From Ancylobacter tetraedralis (GTDB taxonomy: Bacteria > Pseudomonadota > Alphaproteobacteria > Rhizobiales > Xanthobacteraceae), in the NCBI RefSeq assembly GCF_014195655.1, contig NZ_JACICD010000004.1, positions 124,001-188,000 of the forward strand: a stretch of 64,000 nucleotides of DNA, read 5' to 3'. Of the stretch, positions 1-7,928 are shown one piece after another (within the stretch, counting starts at the first letter, position 1; every line of letters starts with the position of its first letter). Made by a program: the position numbers and the translations under genes. The notes beneath the pieces are model-generated. The model worked only from the letters and a program-made list of their open reading frames with translations. It was not told where the DNA came from and ran no database searches.

Positions 1-317
1 CCGTCGAGCGGGTCGACCAGCAGGAAGACGTCGGCCGGTGTCTCGCCGCGCCCTTCGGCCACCGCCTCCTCGGCGATGACCGGTACGCCCGGCAGGAGGC
101 GGGCCAGTTCGTCGCGCAGCAATTCCTCGGCGGCGAGGTCGGCGGCCGTCACCGGGCTCTCGTCCGTCTTGAGGCGGGCCTGCATTCCCTCGGCGCGGAT
201 GCGCAGGATGACCGCGCCGGCCTTGAGCGCGGCCTGCGCGAGGGCGGCGAGCAGGGAGAGGTCGCCAGGCGTTGGGGCGTCGGGAGTTCGGGCGTCGGGA
301 GTTGAAACCTCGGTCAT
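1..317 (-). CDS. cysQ: 3'(2'),5'-bisphosphate nucleotidase CysQ-like, 5' part only
   Basis: The first 105 codons of an inositol-monophosphatase-superfamily enzyme run off the left edge. ATG at 317 opens the frame, and an upstream ATG three codons earlier meets a stop at once. Visible family landmarks are the metal-binding PVIAEEA segment near residue 80 and LLVDPLDG at the edge, the Asp-Pro-Leu-Asp-Gly metal site. CysQ hydrolyses 3'-phosphoadenosine 5'-phosphate, a by-product of sulfate assimilation. The N-terminus carries a short Thr/Pro/Asp/Ala-rich stretch (TPDARTPDAPTP) encoded by a 15-nt near-duplication, probably unstructured. It is divergent from chpT with 175 nt between starts. SuhB-like inositol phosphatase is the alternative; PVIAEE favours CysQ. 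Confidence 0.75.
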   Translation of the reverse strand, partial: MTEVSTPDARTPDAPTPGDLSLLAALAQAALKAGAVILRIRAEGMQARLKTDESPVTAADLAAEELLRDELARLLPGVPVIAEEAVAEGRGETPADVFLLVDPLD

Positions 318-492
318 GGCATGTTGGTCTCCGCGGCGGCGCTCGCTCGGCTGTGGCCAAGCGGGCCGGGTCGGTTGGCGCGATCGGTGGCGCGGTGTAT
401 CACATGCCCCGCGTCGCCCGCACCGTGTGCGGGCGATTCGTTGTATTTGTCCCGCAGGACGCTTGCGTCCCGAAGGTTCGGAAGGGGACCGG

Positions 493-1188
493 ATGACGAC
501 CGCCGTCGATCTCGACAAGCTCGACCTTGCCGCGCTGCTGTGCTCGCGGGTGTGCCATGACGTGATCAGCCCGGTCGGGGCCATCGTCAACGGACTCGAA
601 GTGCTGGAGGACGAGGACGACGCCAGCATGAAGGCGTTCGCGCTCGACCTCATCGCCAAGAGCGCGCGACAGGCCTCCGCCCGCCTCCAATTCGCCCGCC
701 TCGCCTTCGGCGCCGCCGGTTCCGCGGGCGCGCAGATCGACACGGGCGACGCCGAGAACGTGGCGCGCGGCTTCATCCAGGATGATCGCACCAGCCTCGA
801 ATGGCAGGTGCCGCGTACCCTGTCGCCAAAGAACAAGGTCAAGCTGCTGCTCAACCTCATCATGGTGGCAGCCTCGACCATTCCGCGCGGCGGGCGAATT
901 TCCGTCGTGGCGACGGGCGAGGGAGAGGAGGGCGGTTTCCGCCTCACCACCCAGGGCAGTCATTCGCGCATTCCCCCCCATCTCGTCGACCTGCTCGCCG
1001 GCCATGCCTCCGAGGGCGGCTCGGTGGATGCCCACGCCATCCAGCCGCACTATACCGGCCTGCTGGCGCGCGCGACCGGCTACGTTATCCGCCTCGCCGT
1101 CGAGGGCGATGGCGTGGCGATCGTCGTCGAGCGGGACGGATCGGCTTTCGCAGCGTTACCTTCAGACGACATTAACGTGATCCGGTGA
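493..1188 (+). CDS. chpT: Histidine phosphotransferase ChpT
   Basis: A 231-residue protein with a DHp-like helix containing CSRVCHDVISPVG (His22 is the expected phospho-acceptor), followed by a degenerate ATPase-like fold (KNKVKLLLNLIMVA, RGGRISVVATG) that in the ChpT family has lost ATP binding. ChpT moves phosphate from the hybrid kinase CckA to the receivers of CtrA and CpdR, so it is cytoplasmic and dimeric by family knowledge. The frame is open far upstream, but the conserved protein starts at ATG 493, preceded by GAAGGGGACC as a weak ribosome site. The stop overlaps the GTG of the next gene (GTGA), implying co-translation. Its target ctrA lies 2.4 kb downstream on the other strand. Confidence 0.88.
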   Translation: MTTAVDLDKLDLAALLCSRVCHDVISPVGAIVNGLEVLEDEDDASMKAFALDLIAKSARQASARLQFARLAFGAAGSAGAQIDTGDAENVARGFIQDDRTSLEWQVPRTLSPKNKVKLLLNLIMVAASTIPRGGRISVVATGEGEEGGFRLTTQGSHSRIPPHLVDLLAGHASEGGSVDAHAIQPHYTGLLARATGYVIRLAVEGDGVAIVVERDGSAFAALPSDDINVIR

Positions 1189-2387
1189 AACTCGCCCTGC
1201 GTCCCGAACGGGGCGCAGGTGCAGTTTCGAATCGCCGGTCATTCATGTTGTCTGCTGATATGTCTTCCGCCGCTCGCGGCGCTGTTCCGGCCGCCCCCCC
1301 CGCCTTGCCGGGGGCTCCGGGCGAAGAAGCGGCCGGACCGGTCGCGCTGCTGGCGTTTCAGCTTCACGGCATGCGTTTCACCCTGCCGGCCGAGCGCGTG
1401 CTGGAAGCGATGACGCTGTCCGGCGAGCGCTGGCGGCGCATGGTGGAGATGGCCAAGCTCGGCACGCTCGGGCAGAGCGGCCTGCCGCTCATCCGCCTTT
1501 CGGCACGGCTCGGCCTGGAGCCGCCGCGCACCGAGCGCGGCGCGCTGGTGCTGTTCGGCACGGCCGACAAGGTGCGGGCGACCCTGCTGATCGACGATAT
1601 TCCCGAGCGCACCCATGGACGCGTGACCGTGCTGCCCGACGCCTGGCGCGCGGCATTCGGCCCGTGCGAGGACATGATCGGCGGCGTGGCGCGACTTGCC
1701 GATGGCGCGCAGGCGGCGGCGATCGACCTTGCCATCGGCGTGGCGGCACGGCGGGCGTCGCCTGCCTGCGCGGACCGTCACGATAGCGCGCATCTGCTGG
1801 TGCGGACGGGCCGCGCGGAACTGGAGGCGGTGCGCGTTGCCTCGCTCAGCGGCATCCGGGAGATGGCGCAATCCCAGCCCGAGGCCGGCCCGCGCATGCT
1901 GCTGTTGCTCGGCGGCGCCGGTGAGACGCTGGCGGTGGACGAGGTGGTCGGCCTAGCGCCCGAAGGGCGCATCGAGCGGCTGGGCGAGGCGCGTATGCTG
2001 GTGACGCCGAGCGGGCGCTATCGGCTGCTGGAGCCCGACGCCACGGCGCCGGTGGCGATGGAGGGCGCGCGCATCCTGCTGACGGCCCCGGCCGGGGAGG
2101 CCCGCATGCGGCTGGGCGATCTCGTGCGGTCCATGGGCCACCGGGTTTCTCTGGCAGACGATCCCCGCGCGGCACGGCTGGTAGGCGGTCGGTTCGACAT
2201 TCTGCTGTTCGATCTCGATGCGTATGACGCCAGCGCGGACCGGGGCATGCCAACCCGTGCGCGCCGCATCGGGGTGAGTTCCGCCGTGTTCGCTACGCTT
2301 CCTCCCGGCTTCGAGGCGGTGGTGCCGGCGCAGGATCCGGTGGCGCTGGTGGCGGCCCTCCTGCAAACGCGCGCGCGCGCCGCCTGA
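1185..2387 (+). CDS. CheW-like / degenerate receiver protein coupled to chpT
   Basis: Four hundred residues. After a Pro/Ala-rich start, residues about 53-175 look like a CheW domain (VALLAFQLHGMRFTLPAERV, then LIDDIPERTHGRV). Residues about 200-290 look like a second, shorter CheW-like unit, and residues about 295-395 resemble a response-regulator receiver (FDILLFDLD, Asp343 at the phospho-site) but lack the usual N-terminal acidic pair. The layout is that of the C-terminal half of a hybrid CheA, with no Hpt or kinase domain in frame or nearby. GTG 1185 overlaps the chpT stop; ATG 1245 is an alternative start. No chemotaxis genes are in the window, so an adaptor role beside ChpT is only an inference. 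Domain calls are from pattern recognition, and the receiver is the least certain. Confidence 0.6.
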   Translation: MKLALRPERGAGAVSNRRSFMLSADMSSAARGAVPAAPPALPGAPGEEAAGPVALLAFQLHGMRFTLPAERVLEAMTLSGERWRRMVEMAKLGTLGQSGLPLIRLSARLGLEPPRTERGALVLFGTADKVRATLLIDDIPERTHGRVTVLPDAWRAAFGPCEDMIGGVARLADGAQAAAIDLAIGVAARRASPACADRHDSAHLLVRTGRAELEAVRVASLSGIREMAQSQPEAGPRMLLLLGGAGETLAVDEVVGLAPEGRIERLGEARMLVTPSGRYRLLEPDATAPVAMEGARILLTAPAGEARMRLGDLVRSMGHRVSLADDPRAARLVGGRFDILLFDLDAYDASADRGMPTRARRIGVSSAVFATLPPGFEAVVPAQDPVALVAALLQTRARAA

Positions 2388-2536
2388 GGCGCCGATCACA
2401 GCTGCGGCATAGGCATTTGCCCGGCCTCAACGGCGGGCGACGCGGCTGCTAGTCTGGCCAGCAGGCGGGGGATTCCCCCGGAGACGAAGGCCGGCATGAG
2501 ACGGGCATGAAACGGGCATGGACCATGAGGTTCGGT

Positions 2537-2938
2537 ATGCGCGGCCGGGACCGCATCGGTCTTGGCGCGGGCCTGCGGCTGCTGCTCGCCGTGTTCGCGC
2601 TCAGTAGCGTGCTGGCCGGCCCGGCGGCGGCGAGCATGGTCATCGCCGGAGGGAATGGCACGCCCGTGGGCATGCCGTGCCATGAAACGGGGGAGGCGGT
2701 CGCCTCCGCCTCCACGCCTTCCGCCTCCAGTTCCTTCGCTTCCACGCCCTCCGCGCATATGCCCGATCCCGCGCGCCAGCACCTGTGCTGCGTGATCGGC
2801 CAGATCGTCGCGCCGCCGCACGCGGCGCCGTCCTTCACCCCTCCCGAGGCGCGCCATGTGCCGCCCGTGCTGCGGCCCGGCCTGCGGCTGGCCGGTCGCG
2901 AGCCGCTGACGCCGGTGCCGCCGCCCCGCGCCGTCTGA
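2537..2938 (+). CDS. Small secreted protein with Cys-Cys/His pattern (DUF2946-like), hypothetical
   Basis: About 133 residues with a clear signal peptide (hydrophobic LRLLLAVFALSSVLAG, cleavage after AAA). The mature part is Ser/Pro-rich, with one MPCHETG motif and a HLCCVIGQ motif. The pattern of a secreted protein with a Cys pair resembles DUF2946 proteins found beside copper genes, such as the one at 48942-49322, but similarity outside the motif is weak. ATG 2537 is chosen because GAGG sits six bases upstream; in-frame ATGs at 2507 and 2525 are possible. It lies 62 nt upstream of a DUF305 gene on the same strand and is probably co-transcribed, which supports a metal-related role without proving it. 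Confidence 0.6.
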   Translation: MRGRDRIGLGAGLRLLLAVFALSSVLAGPAAASMVIAGGNGTPVGMPCHETGEAVASASTPSASSSFASTPSAHMPDPARQHLCCVIGQIVAPPHAAPSFTPPEARHVPPVLRPGLRLAGREPLTPVPPPRAV

Positions 2939-3000
2939 TCGTCGATAGCTGCGCGCGGTGTGACCCGCCGCGCCTTTTCACGATCTCACGGAGAAAACCC

Positions 3001-3456
3001 ATGTCGAACCTGACCCGGGCGGCGCTCGTCGCGGCCACGCTTTCATTTGCCGGTTCATTTGCCGGCACCTTCGCGCTTGCCCAGAGCGCGGCGCCGAACA
3101 ACCCGTCCATGCCCATGCAGAACATGCCCATGCAGTCCATGCCGATGCCGCATGGCGCCATGCCGATGGACCACAGCGCCCATATGGCAGCACCCACCGA
3201 TGCCGCCTCGACCCAGGCCTTCGAGGAGGCCAATGCGCGCATGCACGAGGGCATGGCCATCCCCTTCACCGGCAACACGGATGTCGATTTCGCCCGCGGC
3301 ATGATCCCCCATCATCAGGGCGCCATCGACATGGCGAAGATCGAGCTGCAGTCCGGCAAGGATCCGGAACTGCGGAAGCTGGCGGAGGCGATCATCACCG
3401 CGCAGGAGAGCGAGATCGCCTTCCTGAAGGCCTGGCTGGCCAGGAACGCGAAATAG
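3001..3456 (+). CDS. DUF305 family periplasmic protein, Met-rich
   Basis: A 151-residue protein with a signal peptide ending near ALAQS, then a Met/His-rich linker (repeated MPMQ-type units and MPMDHSAHM, residues about 35-65), then the DUF305 four-helix core with the signature ARGMIPHHQGAIDMAK and a final EIAFLKAWL helix. DUF305 proteins (CopM-like) are exported and often sit with copper-resistance genes; the Met and His clusters would suit Cu(I) binding. ATG 3001 follows GGAGAAAACCC, a good ribosome site. The upstream Cys-pair protein is probably in the same operon. The exact substrate is inferred, not shown. Confidence 0.82.
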   Translation: MSNLTRAALVAATLSFAGSFAGTFALAQSAAPNNPSMPMQNMPMQSMPMPHGAMPMDHSAHMAAPTDAASTQAFEEANARMHEGMAIPFTGNTDVDFARGMIPHHQGAIDMAKIELQSGKDPELRKLAEAIITAQESEIAFLKAWLARNAK

Positions 3457-3534
3457 CGCCGGGGGAGGCGGTGCCGGCCCTTGCCGGCATCGCTGCGCCC
3501 CGTGTGCCGGCCTGCCGTGCGGGGCCCGGCCGAC

Positions 3535-3563
3535 AAACAAAAACCCCGCCTCGCGGCGGGGTT
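3535..3563 (-). terminator. Rho-independent terminator of ctrA
   Basis: Read on the minus strand, a 7-bp GC stem (CCCCGCC / GGCGGGG, four-base loop, extended by two A-T pairs) is followed by TTTTTGTTT. It lies 55 nt beyond the ctrA stop. Read on the plus strand the stem lacks a T-run after it, so it mainly serves ctrA. Confidence 0.85.
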
Positions 3564-3617
3564 GAAGTTCGGGAGGGCCCCGGTGTGCGGGGAGGGGCAG
3601 TACAGCTCGGGACGGCC

Positions 3618-4319
3618 TCAGGCCGGAATGCGCTGTTCCTGATCGCCGGTCTCGCGCAGCACATAGCCGCGGCCCCAGACGGTCTCGATGAAATTGTGGC
3701 CCTGGCTGGCATTCGCAAGCTTCTTGCGCAGCTTGCAGATGAACACATCGATGATCTTCAGCTCGGGCTCGTCCATGCCGCCATAGAGATGGTTGAGGAA
3801 CATCTCCTTGGTGAGCGTGGTGCCCTTGCGCAGGGAGAGCAGCTCCAGCATCTGGTATTCCTTGCCGGTGAGATGCACCCGGTTTCCCGCCACCTCGACC
3901 GTCTTGGTATCCAGATTCACCACCAGATCGCCCGTCGTGATGACGGACTGGGCATGCCCCTTGGAGCGGCGCACGATGGCGTGAATGCGGGCGACCAGCT
4001 CATCCTTGTGGAACGGCTTGGTCAGATAGTCGTCGGCGCCGAAGCCCAGGCCCTTCACCTTGTCCTCGATGCCGGCGAGGCCGGAGAGGATGAGGATGGG
4101 GGTCTTCACCTTCGCGACGCGCAGGCCCTTCAGCACGTCATAGCCCGACATGTCCGGCAGGTTCAGATCGAGCAGGATGATGTCGTAATCATAGAGCTTG
4201 CCGAGATCCACGCCTTCTTCGCCGAGATCCGTCGTGTAGACGTTGAAACTCTCGGACTTGAGCATCAGTTCGATGCTCTGCGCGGTCGCGCGGTCATCCT
4301 CGATAAGCAAGACGCGCAT
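3618..4319 (-). CDS. ctrA: Cell-cycle response regulator CtrA
   Basis: A 233-residue OmpR-class regulator. Residues 1-120 form the receiver, with the acidic pair DD at 8-9, phospho-Asp51 in [13 protein letters not shown] and Lys in DYLTKPF. Residues about 130-225 form the winged-helix DNA-binding domain ([20 protein letters not shown], ending VWGRGYVLR). The match to alphaproteobacterial CtrA is essentially collinear. CtrA is phosphorylated through CckA-ChpT and controls division, flagella and replication by binding TTAA-N7-TTAA boxes. It is transcribed away from fliJ, with a 548-nt shared upstream region and a strong terminator downstream. The closeness of chpT is notable. Confidence 0.97.
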   Translation of the reverse strand: MRVLLIEDDRATAQSIELMLKSESFNVYTTDLGEEGVDLGKLYDYDIILLDLNLPDMSGYDVLKGLRVAKVKTPILILSGLAGIEDKVKGLGFGADDYLTKPFHKDELVARIHAIVRRSKGHAQSVITTGDLVVNLDTKTVEVAGNRVHLTGKEYQMLELLSLRKGTTLTKEMFLNHLYGGMDEPELKIIDVFICKLRKKLANASQGHNFIETVWGRGYVLRETGDQEQRIPA

Positions 4320-4867
4320 GCCAATCCCCTTCCCTCGCCACGGCCCCGGGGGTTTCAGCGCTCGACTCGGAACAACTCCCGGCCCGAGCGTGACCCCTCC
4401 CGCGCCCGGCCCGGCACACCGATTCGTTTACTTGGTCCCTAGAGGTAGCAAGAGCGGATTCCGGAGCGCAAGCGAAGACGCGAAAATTCTTCGAGTCTCC
4501 ACAAGCATCTGGCCGGAAATCAGAATTTGCCAGATCGTCAGTTCAAGTCGAATCTTAAGGTGTGCCCGTAAGTGAGTCCGGCGACTCTGCTTTTCGGCAG
4601 ATGCCGCCGGTCCGCACCGGACGATGGACCGATCATTAACGAGGCCGGTAAACAAAACGTTTCGATCGCATTGACGATTCACCGAATCGGTCGGCACGTA
4701 CCGTCAAAAGCCGCCGGAGTAAGGATCCGGCAACATCTGTTGGCGATCATGGGCGTGCCGCCGCGTAAAGGGCGGCTCGACCGGACGCGCGTTGGTGCCA
4801 GCCCGTTGGTGCCAGCCTTGGTGCCGCCTGCCGCGCGCCGGACCGACAGAGTGGAGTAACGCCGGCC
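4320..4867. promoter_or_regulatory. Divergent upstream region of ctrA and fliJ
   Basis: No supported gene in these 548 bases. It must hold the ctrA promoters (minus) and the fliJ promoter (plus). It is less GC-rich than its surroundings between about 4440 and 4700. TTAA occurs at 4555 and 4636, but no exact TTAA-N7-TTAA CtrA box was found. A short tandem repeat lies at 4791-4828. Confidence 0.5.
4791..4828 (+). repeat. Short tandem repeat upstream of fliJ
   Basis: A 14-nt unit (GTTGGTGCCAGCCC) occurs twice almost exactly and a third time as TTGGTGCCGCC, ending 39 nt before the fliJ start. Probably replication slippage in the leader; any effect on expression is unknown. Confidence 0.7.
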
Positions 4868-5266
4868 ATGAAGTCGCTCGATACGCTCGTCCGCCTCAAG
4901 CGGTTCCAGGTGGACGAAAAGCGCCGTCATTTTACGCAGATCCAGACCATGATCGCGGATTTCGATCGGATGGCGCGTGACCTCGACCGCGAGATCGAAG
5001 CCGAGGAGCAGCGCTCCGGCATCACCGACACCCAGCATTTCGCCTATTCGACCTATGCGCGCGCCGCCGCCACCCGCCGCGACAATCTGCGTCGCTCGGC
5101 CGATGAACTGAAGCAGCAGCTCGACGAAGCCAGCGCCCAGCTGGAAGGGGCGCTGGACGACCTCAAGAAGGTGGAGGCGCTCAACGAGCGCGAGCGCGGC
5201 CTCGACGCGCCGGTGGAGATCCCCGTGCGGGCCGGACGCGCCGCGCGCCTTGCGTTCGGTGCGTGA
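4868..5266 (+). CDS. fliJ: FliJ-like flagellar export chaperone
   Basis: A 132-residue, almost wholly alpha-helical, heptad-rich protein (long coiled coil over residues about 10-115, rich in Arg, Gln, Glu and Leu) opening MKSLDTLVRLKRFQVDEKRR, the usual FliJ N-terminus. FliJ is the soluble stalk of the flagellar type III export ATPase and interacts with FliI. A fliJ next to ctrA is a known arrangement in Rhizobiales, and this position adds weight because the sequence is low-complexity helical. No fliI lies in the window on either side, so the gene is alone here. It converges on the GNAT gene with three bases between stops. Confidence 0.75.
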   Translation: MKSLDTLVRLKRFQVDEKRRHFTQIQTMIADFDRMARDLDREIEAEEQRSGITDTQHFAYSTYARAAATRRDNLRRSADELKQQLDEASAQLEGALDDLKKVEALNERERGLDAPVEIPVRAGRAARLAFGA

Positions 5267-5269
5267 GGA

Positions 5270-5896
5270 TCACGCTCCGATCAGCGGGGCATGACGGCCG
5301 GCGCCGCGGGCGATGAGCCCCGTCCGGCGCGGGTCGTCCGCCACCTCGATGGCACGGGCATAGGGACGGAAGCCGGCGCGCATGTAGAAGGCTACCGCCG
5401 CCTGATGGTCGAGCGTGCAGGTGTGCACATGAACCCGCGCCGGGCCGCTCGCCCAGGCCAGCGCCAGCGCGCGGTTCATCATGAAGCGCCCGGCGCCGCT
5501 GCCGACCAGATCCGGCGCCACGCCGAAGAATGCCAGCTCGACCTCGCCGGGTACGCGGAAATCCAGCTCCAGCAGCCCGACATCCGCGCCGTCGCGACGC
5601 AGCGCATGCACCGAGACGGCCGGGCTGCCCAGCACCGCGGCCAGTTCCGCATCACTCATGCCCAGCCGCGAGAACCACAGCCATTCCTCGCCGACGCGGC
5701 GGAATAGTTCGCGGTACCACGCCGTATCCGGCGCGGGGACGTGCTCCAGCGTCAGCCCGCCATCGCCGCGCTCCGGCAACGGCGGGGGCGGGGCGGTCAT
5801 CTCAAGGAAGGTCACGATGGCGGCGAGCTTGCCGGGCGGCAGGCTCGTATAGCCGTTGAGGTTCAGTGGCGGGGCGGTATCGGCGATCTCGTTCAT
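5270..5896 (-). CDS. GNAT family N-acetyltransferase
   Basis: A 208-residue protein. The acetyl-CoA-binding GNAT core lies in the second half: [20 protein letters not shown] (beta 4), the pyrophosphate loop in [19 protein letters not shown], and a C-terminal [15 protein letters not shown], the hallmark end of the fold. The first 50 residues are an extension with a Pro-rich run. ATG 5896 is preferred; the frame is open 14 codons further upstream. The acceptor substrate cannot be told from sequence. It is divergent from the CysA-type gene. Confidence 0.85.
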   Translation of the reverse strand: MNEIADTAPPLNLNGYTSLPPGKLAAIVTFLEMTAPPPPLPERGDGGLTLEHVPAPDTAWYRELFRRVGEEWLWFSRLGMSDAELAAVLGSPAVSVHALRRDGADVGLLELDFRVPGEVELAFFGVAPDLVGSGAGRFMMNRALALAWASGPARVHVHTCTLDHQAAVAFYMRAGFRPYARAIEVADDPRRTGLIARGAGRHAPLIGA

Positions 5897-6045
5897 GGCG
5901 GCAGGCCTACATGCTTCGCAGGGCCGAGAAAAGCGCAAAGGCCCGGCCTGGCGGGGCCAGGGGCTGGCATTTCGGGGTTCACAGCCGCGAATTTTCAGAT
6001 ATCTTGCGGGGAATTGAATTTAATACATATAAAGAGAGTGAATTC

Positions 6046-7146
6046 ATGACCGTCGCCGTCACGATCGACAAGGTGGGAAAGAGCTTCGGCCCCGGCCCCG
6101 CCGCCCTCGATAACGTGTCGCTGGAGGTTCGCCCGAGCGAATTGGTGGCGCTGCTCGGCCCGTCCGGCTCCGGCAAGACGACGCTGCTGCGCATTGTCGC
6201 CGGCCTCGAGCAGCCGAGCCATGGGCGCGTACTGTTCGACGGGCACGACGCGCTCTCCGTGCCGGTGCGCCGGCGGGGCATCGGCTTCGTGTTCCAGAAT
6301 TACGCGCTGTTCCGCCATATGACGGTGGCGGAGAATGTCGCCTTCGGCCTGCGTTCGCGCCCGCGTGCCGAGCGTCCCACGGAGGCGGAGATCCGTTCGC
6401 GCGTGGCGGACCTTCTCGCCCTCGTGCAGTTGGAAGCCTATGGCGGGCGCTTCCCGGCGCAGCTTTCCGGCGGCCAGCGCCAGCGCGTGGCGCTGGCCCG
6501 GGCGCTGGCCATCGAGCCGAAGGTGCTGCTGCTCGACGAGCCGTTCGGCGCGCTCGATGCGCTGGTGCGCAAGGAACTGCGCAAATGGCTGCGCGAACTG
6601 CACGACCGCACCGGCCACACCACGCTGTTCGTTACCCACGACCAGGAGGAGGCGCTCGAACTCGCCGATCGCGTGGTGGTGATGGGCAAGGGCCGGATCG
6701 AGCAGGTGGGCACGCCCGACGATGTCTATGACCGGCCCGCCAGCGCGACGGTGTTCGGCTTTATGGGCGAATCCAGCCGGATCGAGGTCGAGGTGAAGGA
6801 CGGCGTCGCCCATGCCGGCACGACCGCGATCGCCGCCGCCACCCAGCCGGTTCCCGACGGGCCGGGGCTGCTCTATGTGCGCCCGCACGATGTCTCGCTC
6901 GGCCTGCCGGGCACGCCCGGCCTCAAGGGTGAGGTGCGCGCCTTCCGCCGCCATGGCGCGATCCGCCGGGTGGAGATCGGCGTCGGCTCGGCGCTGTTCG
7001 AGGCCGATATCGCCCCGACCGTGCGCGTGCCGATCGGCGAGCCGGTGGCGGTGCGGCTGGACCGCGCGCGGCTGTTCGCCAGCGGCGGCCCCGGCGTCGA
7101 CTGCCGCGCCCCCTCGGCGCAGCAGTCCGGCGAATACGCGATCTGA
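6046..7146 (+). CDS. cysA: CysA-type sulfate/thiosulfate ABC transporter ATP-binding protein, isolated
   Basis: A 366-residue ABC ATPase: Walker [10 protein letters not shown] (38-46), Q-loop [20 protein letters not shown], signature [14 protein letters not shown], Walker [20 protein letters not shown], and switch His in [20 protein letters not shown]-like domain over the last 100 residues contains [26 protein letters not shown] and [12 protein letters not shown] are typical of CysA, which powers sulfate import with CysT, CysW and a binding protein; none of these is nearby. ATG 6046 follows AAAGAGAG. The upstream 40 bases are strikingly AT-rich (AATTGAATTTAATACATATA), suggesting a dedicated promoter. 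Molybdate or another oxyanion is the alternative substrate. Confidence 0.8.
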   Translation: MTVAVTIDKVGKSFGPGPAALDNVSLEVRPSELVALLGPSGSGKTTLLRIVAGLEQPSHGRVLFDGHDALSVPVRRRGIGFVFQNYALFRHMTVAENVAFGLRSRPRAERPTEAEIRSRVADLLALVQLEAYGGRFPAQLSGGQRQRVALARALAIEPKVLLLDEPFGALDALVRKELRKWLRELHDRTGHTTLFVTHDQEEALELADRVVVMGKGRIEQVGTPDDVYDRPASATVFGFMGESSRIEVEVKDGVAHAGTTAIAAATQPVPDGPGLLYVRPHDVSLGLPGTPGLKGEVRAFRRHGAIRRVEIGVGSALFEADIAPTVRVPIGEPVAVRLDRARLFASGGPGVDCRAPSAQQSGEYAI

Positions 7147-7173
7147 TGCCCGATCGCGCCCGCCGCCGTCGCG

Positions 7174-7812
7174 TCAGCGCGCGGTGAGGAGAAAGGCACT
7201 CTCGCGGACGGGATGAACTCCCTTCAGCCCCTGGGCAAGCGCGCGCGTCTCGATGTTGGTGACGTGGAACGCGGCGCCATAGAGGCGGCGCACCGCGTGC
7301 TCGTTCACCGCGAAGGGCGGGCCGATGTCGAGCGCGGGATCGTAATCGAGCGTGATGAGCAGTTGCGGCGCGTGGCGGCTGGCGGCCGCCAGATGCGCGG
7401 CATAGCGCGTGCGCACCGCCTCGGGCAGGGCGACCAGCGCGGCGCGGTCATAGACGGCATCCACATGGCCGAGCGTGGCGTGGTCCAGATCGAAGATGTC
7501 GCCGACGAAGACGGTGAGCCGCTCCGCCTCGAAGCGCTCCAGCGTGCCGGCATGGGTGATGAGCGGGGTGAGGGCCAGGTCGGCGAAGAGCTGTTCCACC
7601 GCCAGCCGGCTCAGCTCGGCGCCGACCACCTCATAGCCCTGCGCCAGCAGCCAGTGCAGATCGCGGCTCTTGCCGCAGAGCGGCACGAACACGCGCGCAC
7701 CCGCTGCGAGGCCGAGCGCGGAAACATGCTTCAGCAGGAGCGGATTGGTCTCGGCCTCGTGAAAGGCGATCTGGTTGTTTTCCCATTTCCGGTGCCAGAA
7801 TTCATGTTCCAT
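7174..7812 (-). CDS. tpm: Thiopurine S-methyltransferase family
   Basis: A 212-residue SAM-dependent methyltransferase opening with EFWHRKWENNQIAFHE, the family's N-terminal signature. Motif I follows at VFVPLCGKSRDLHWL, with the acidic end of beta 2 in VVGAELS and then VGDIFDL and AVYDRAALVALP. Bacterial TPMTs methylate thiopurines and, in some species, selenite or tellurite compounds. ATG 7812 is chosen because AGGAGG lies eight bases upstream; a GTG directly before it is also in frame. It converges on the cysA-type gene. Length and motifs are full for the family. Confidence 0.92.
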   Translation of the reverse strand: MEHEFWHRKWENNQIAFHEAETNPLLLKHVSALGLAAGARVFVPLCGKSRDLHWLLAQGYEVVGAELSRLAVEQLFADLALTPLITHAGTLERFEAERLTVFVGDIFDLDHATLGHVDAVYDRAALVALPEAVRTRYAAHLAAASRHAPQLLITLDYDPALDIGPPFAVNEHAVRRLYGAAFHVTNIETRALAQGLKGVHPVRESAFLLTAR

Positions 7813-7928
7813 CACGCGGCCCTCCTGCGAGCCAATTTGCCGGTGCGGCGGGGAAAGACCGTCCCCGCCTCTGGATAGGCCTATGGCCGGGCGGGTTCAA
7901 CGGCCCATCGGCCGGGCGCGATCCGCGC

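Noticed and set aside
76..492. Upstream extension of the chpT frame
   Set aside because: Ser/Arg/Ala-rich antisense of cysQ; the conserved protein begins at 493.
4636..4655. CtrA-box-like TTAAC...GGTAAAC before ctrA
   Set aside because: The half-sites are spaced by eight bases and the second is GTAA, so it does not fit TTAA-N7-TTAA.
4428..4697. Minus-strand open frame of 89 codons upstream of ctrA
   Set aside because: No ribosome site or domain, and it lies in the regulatory region.
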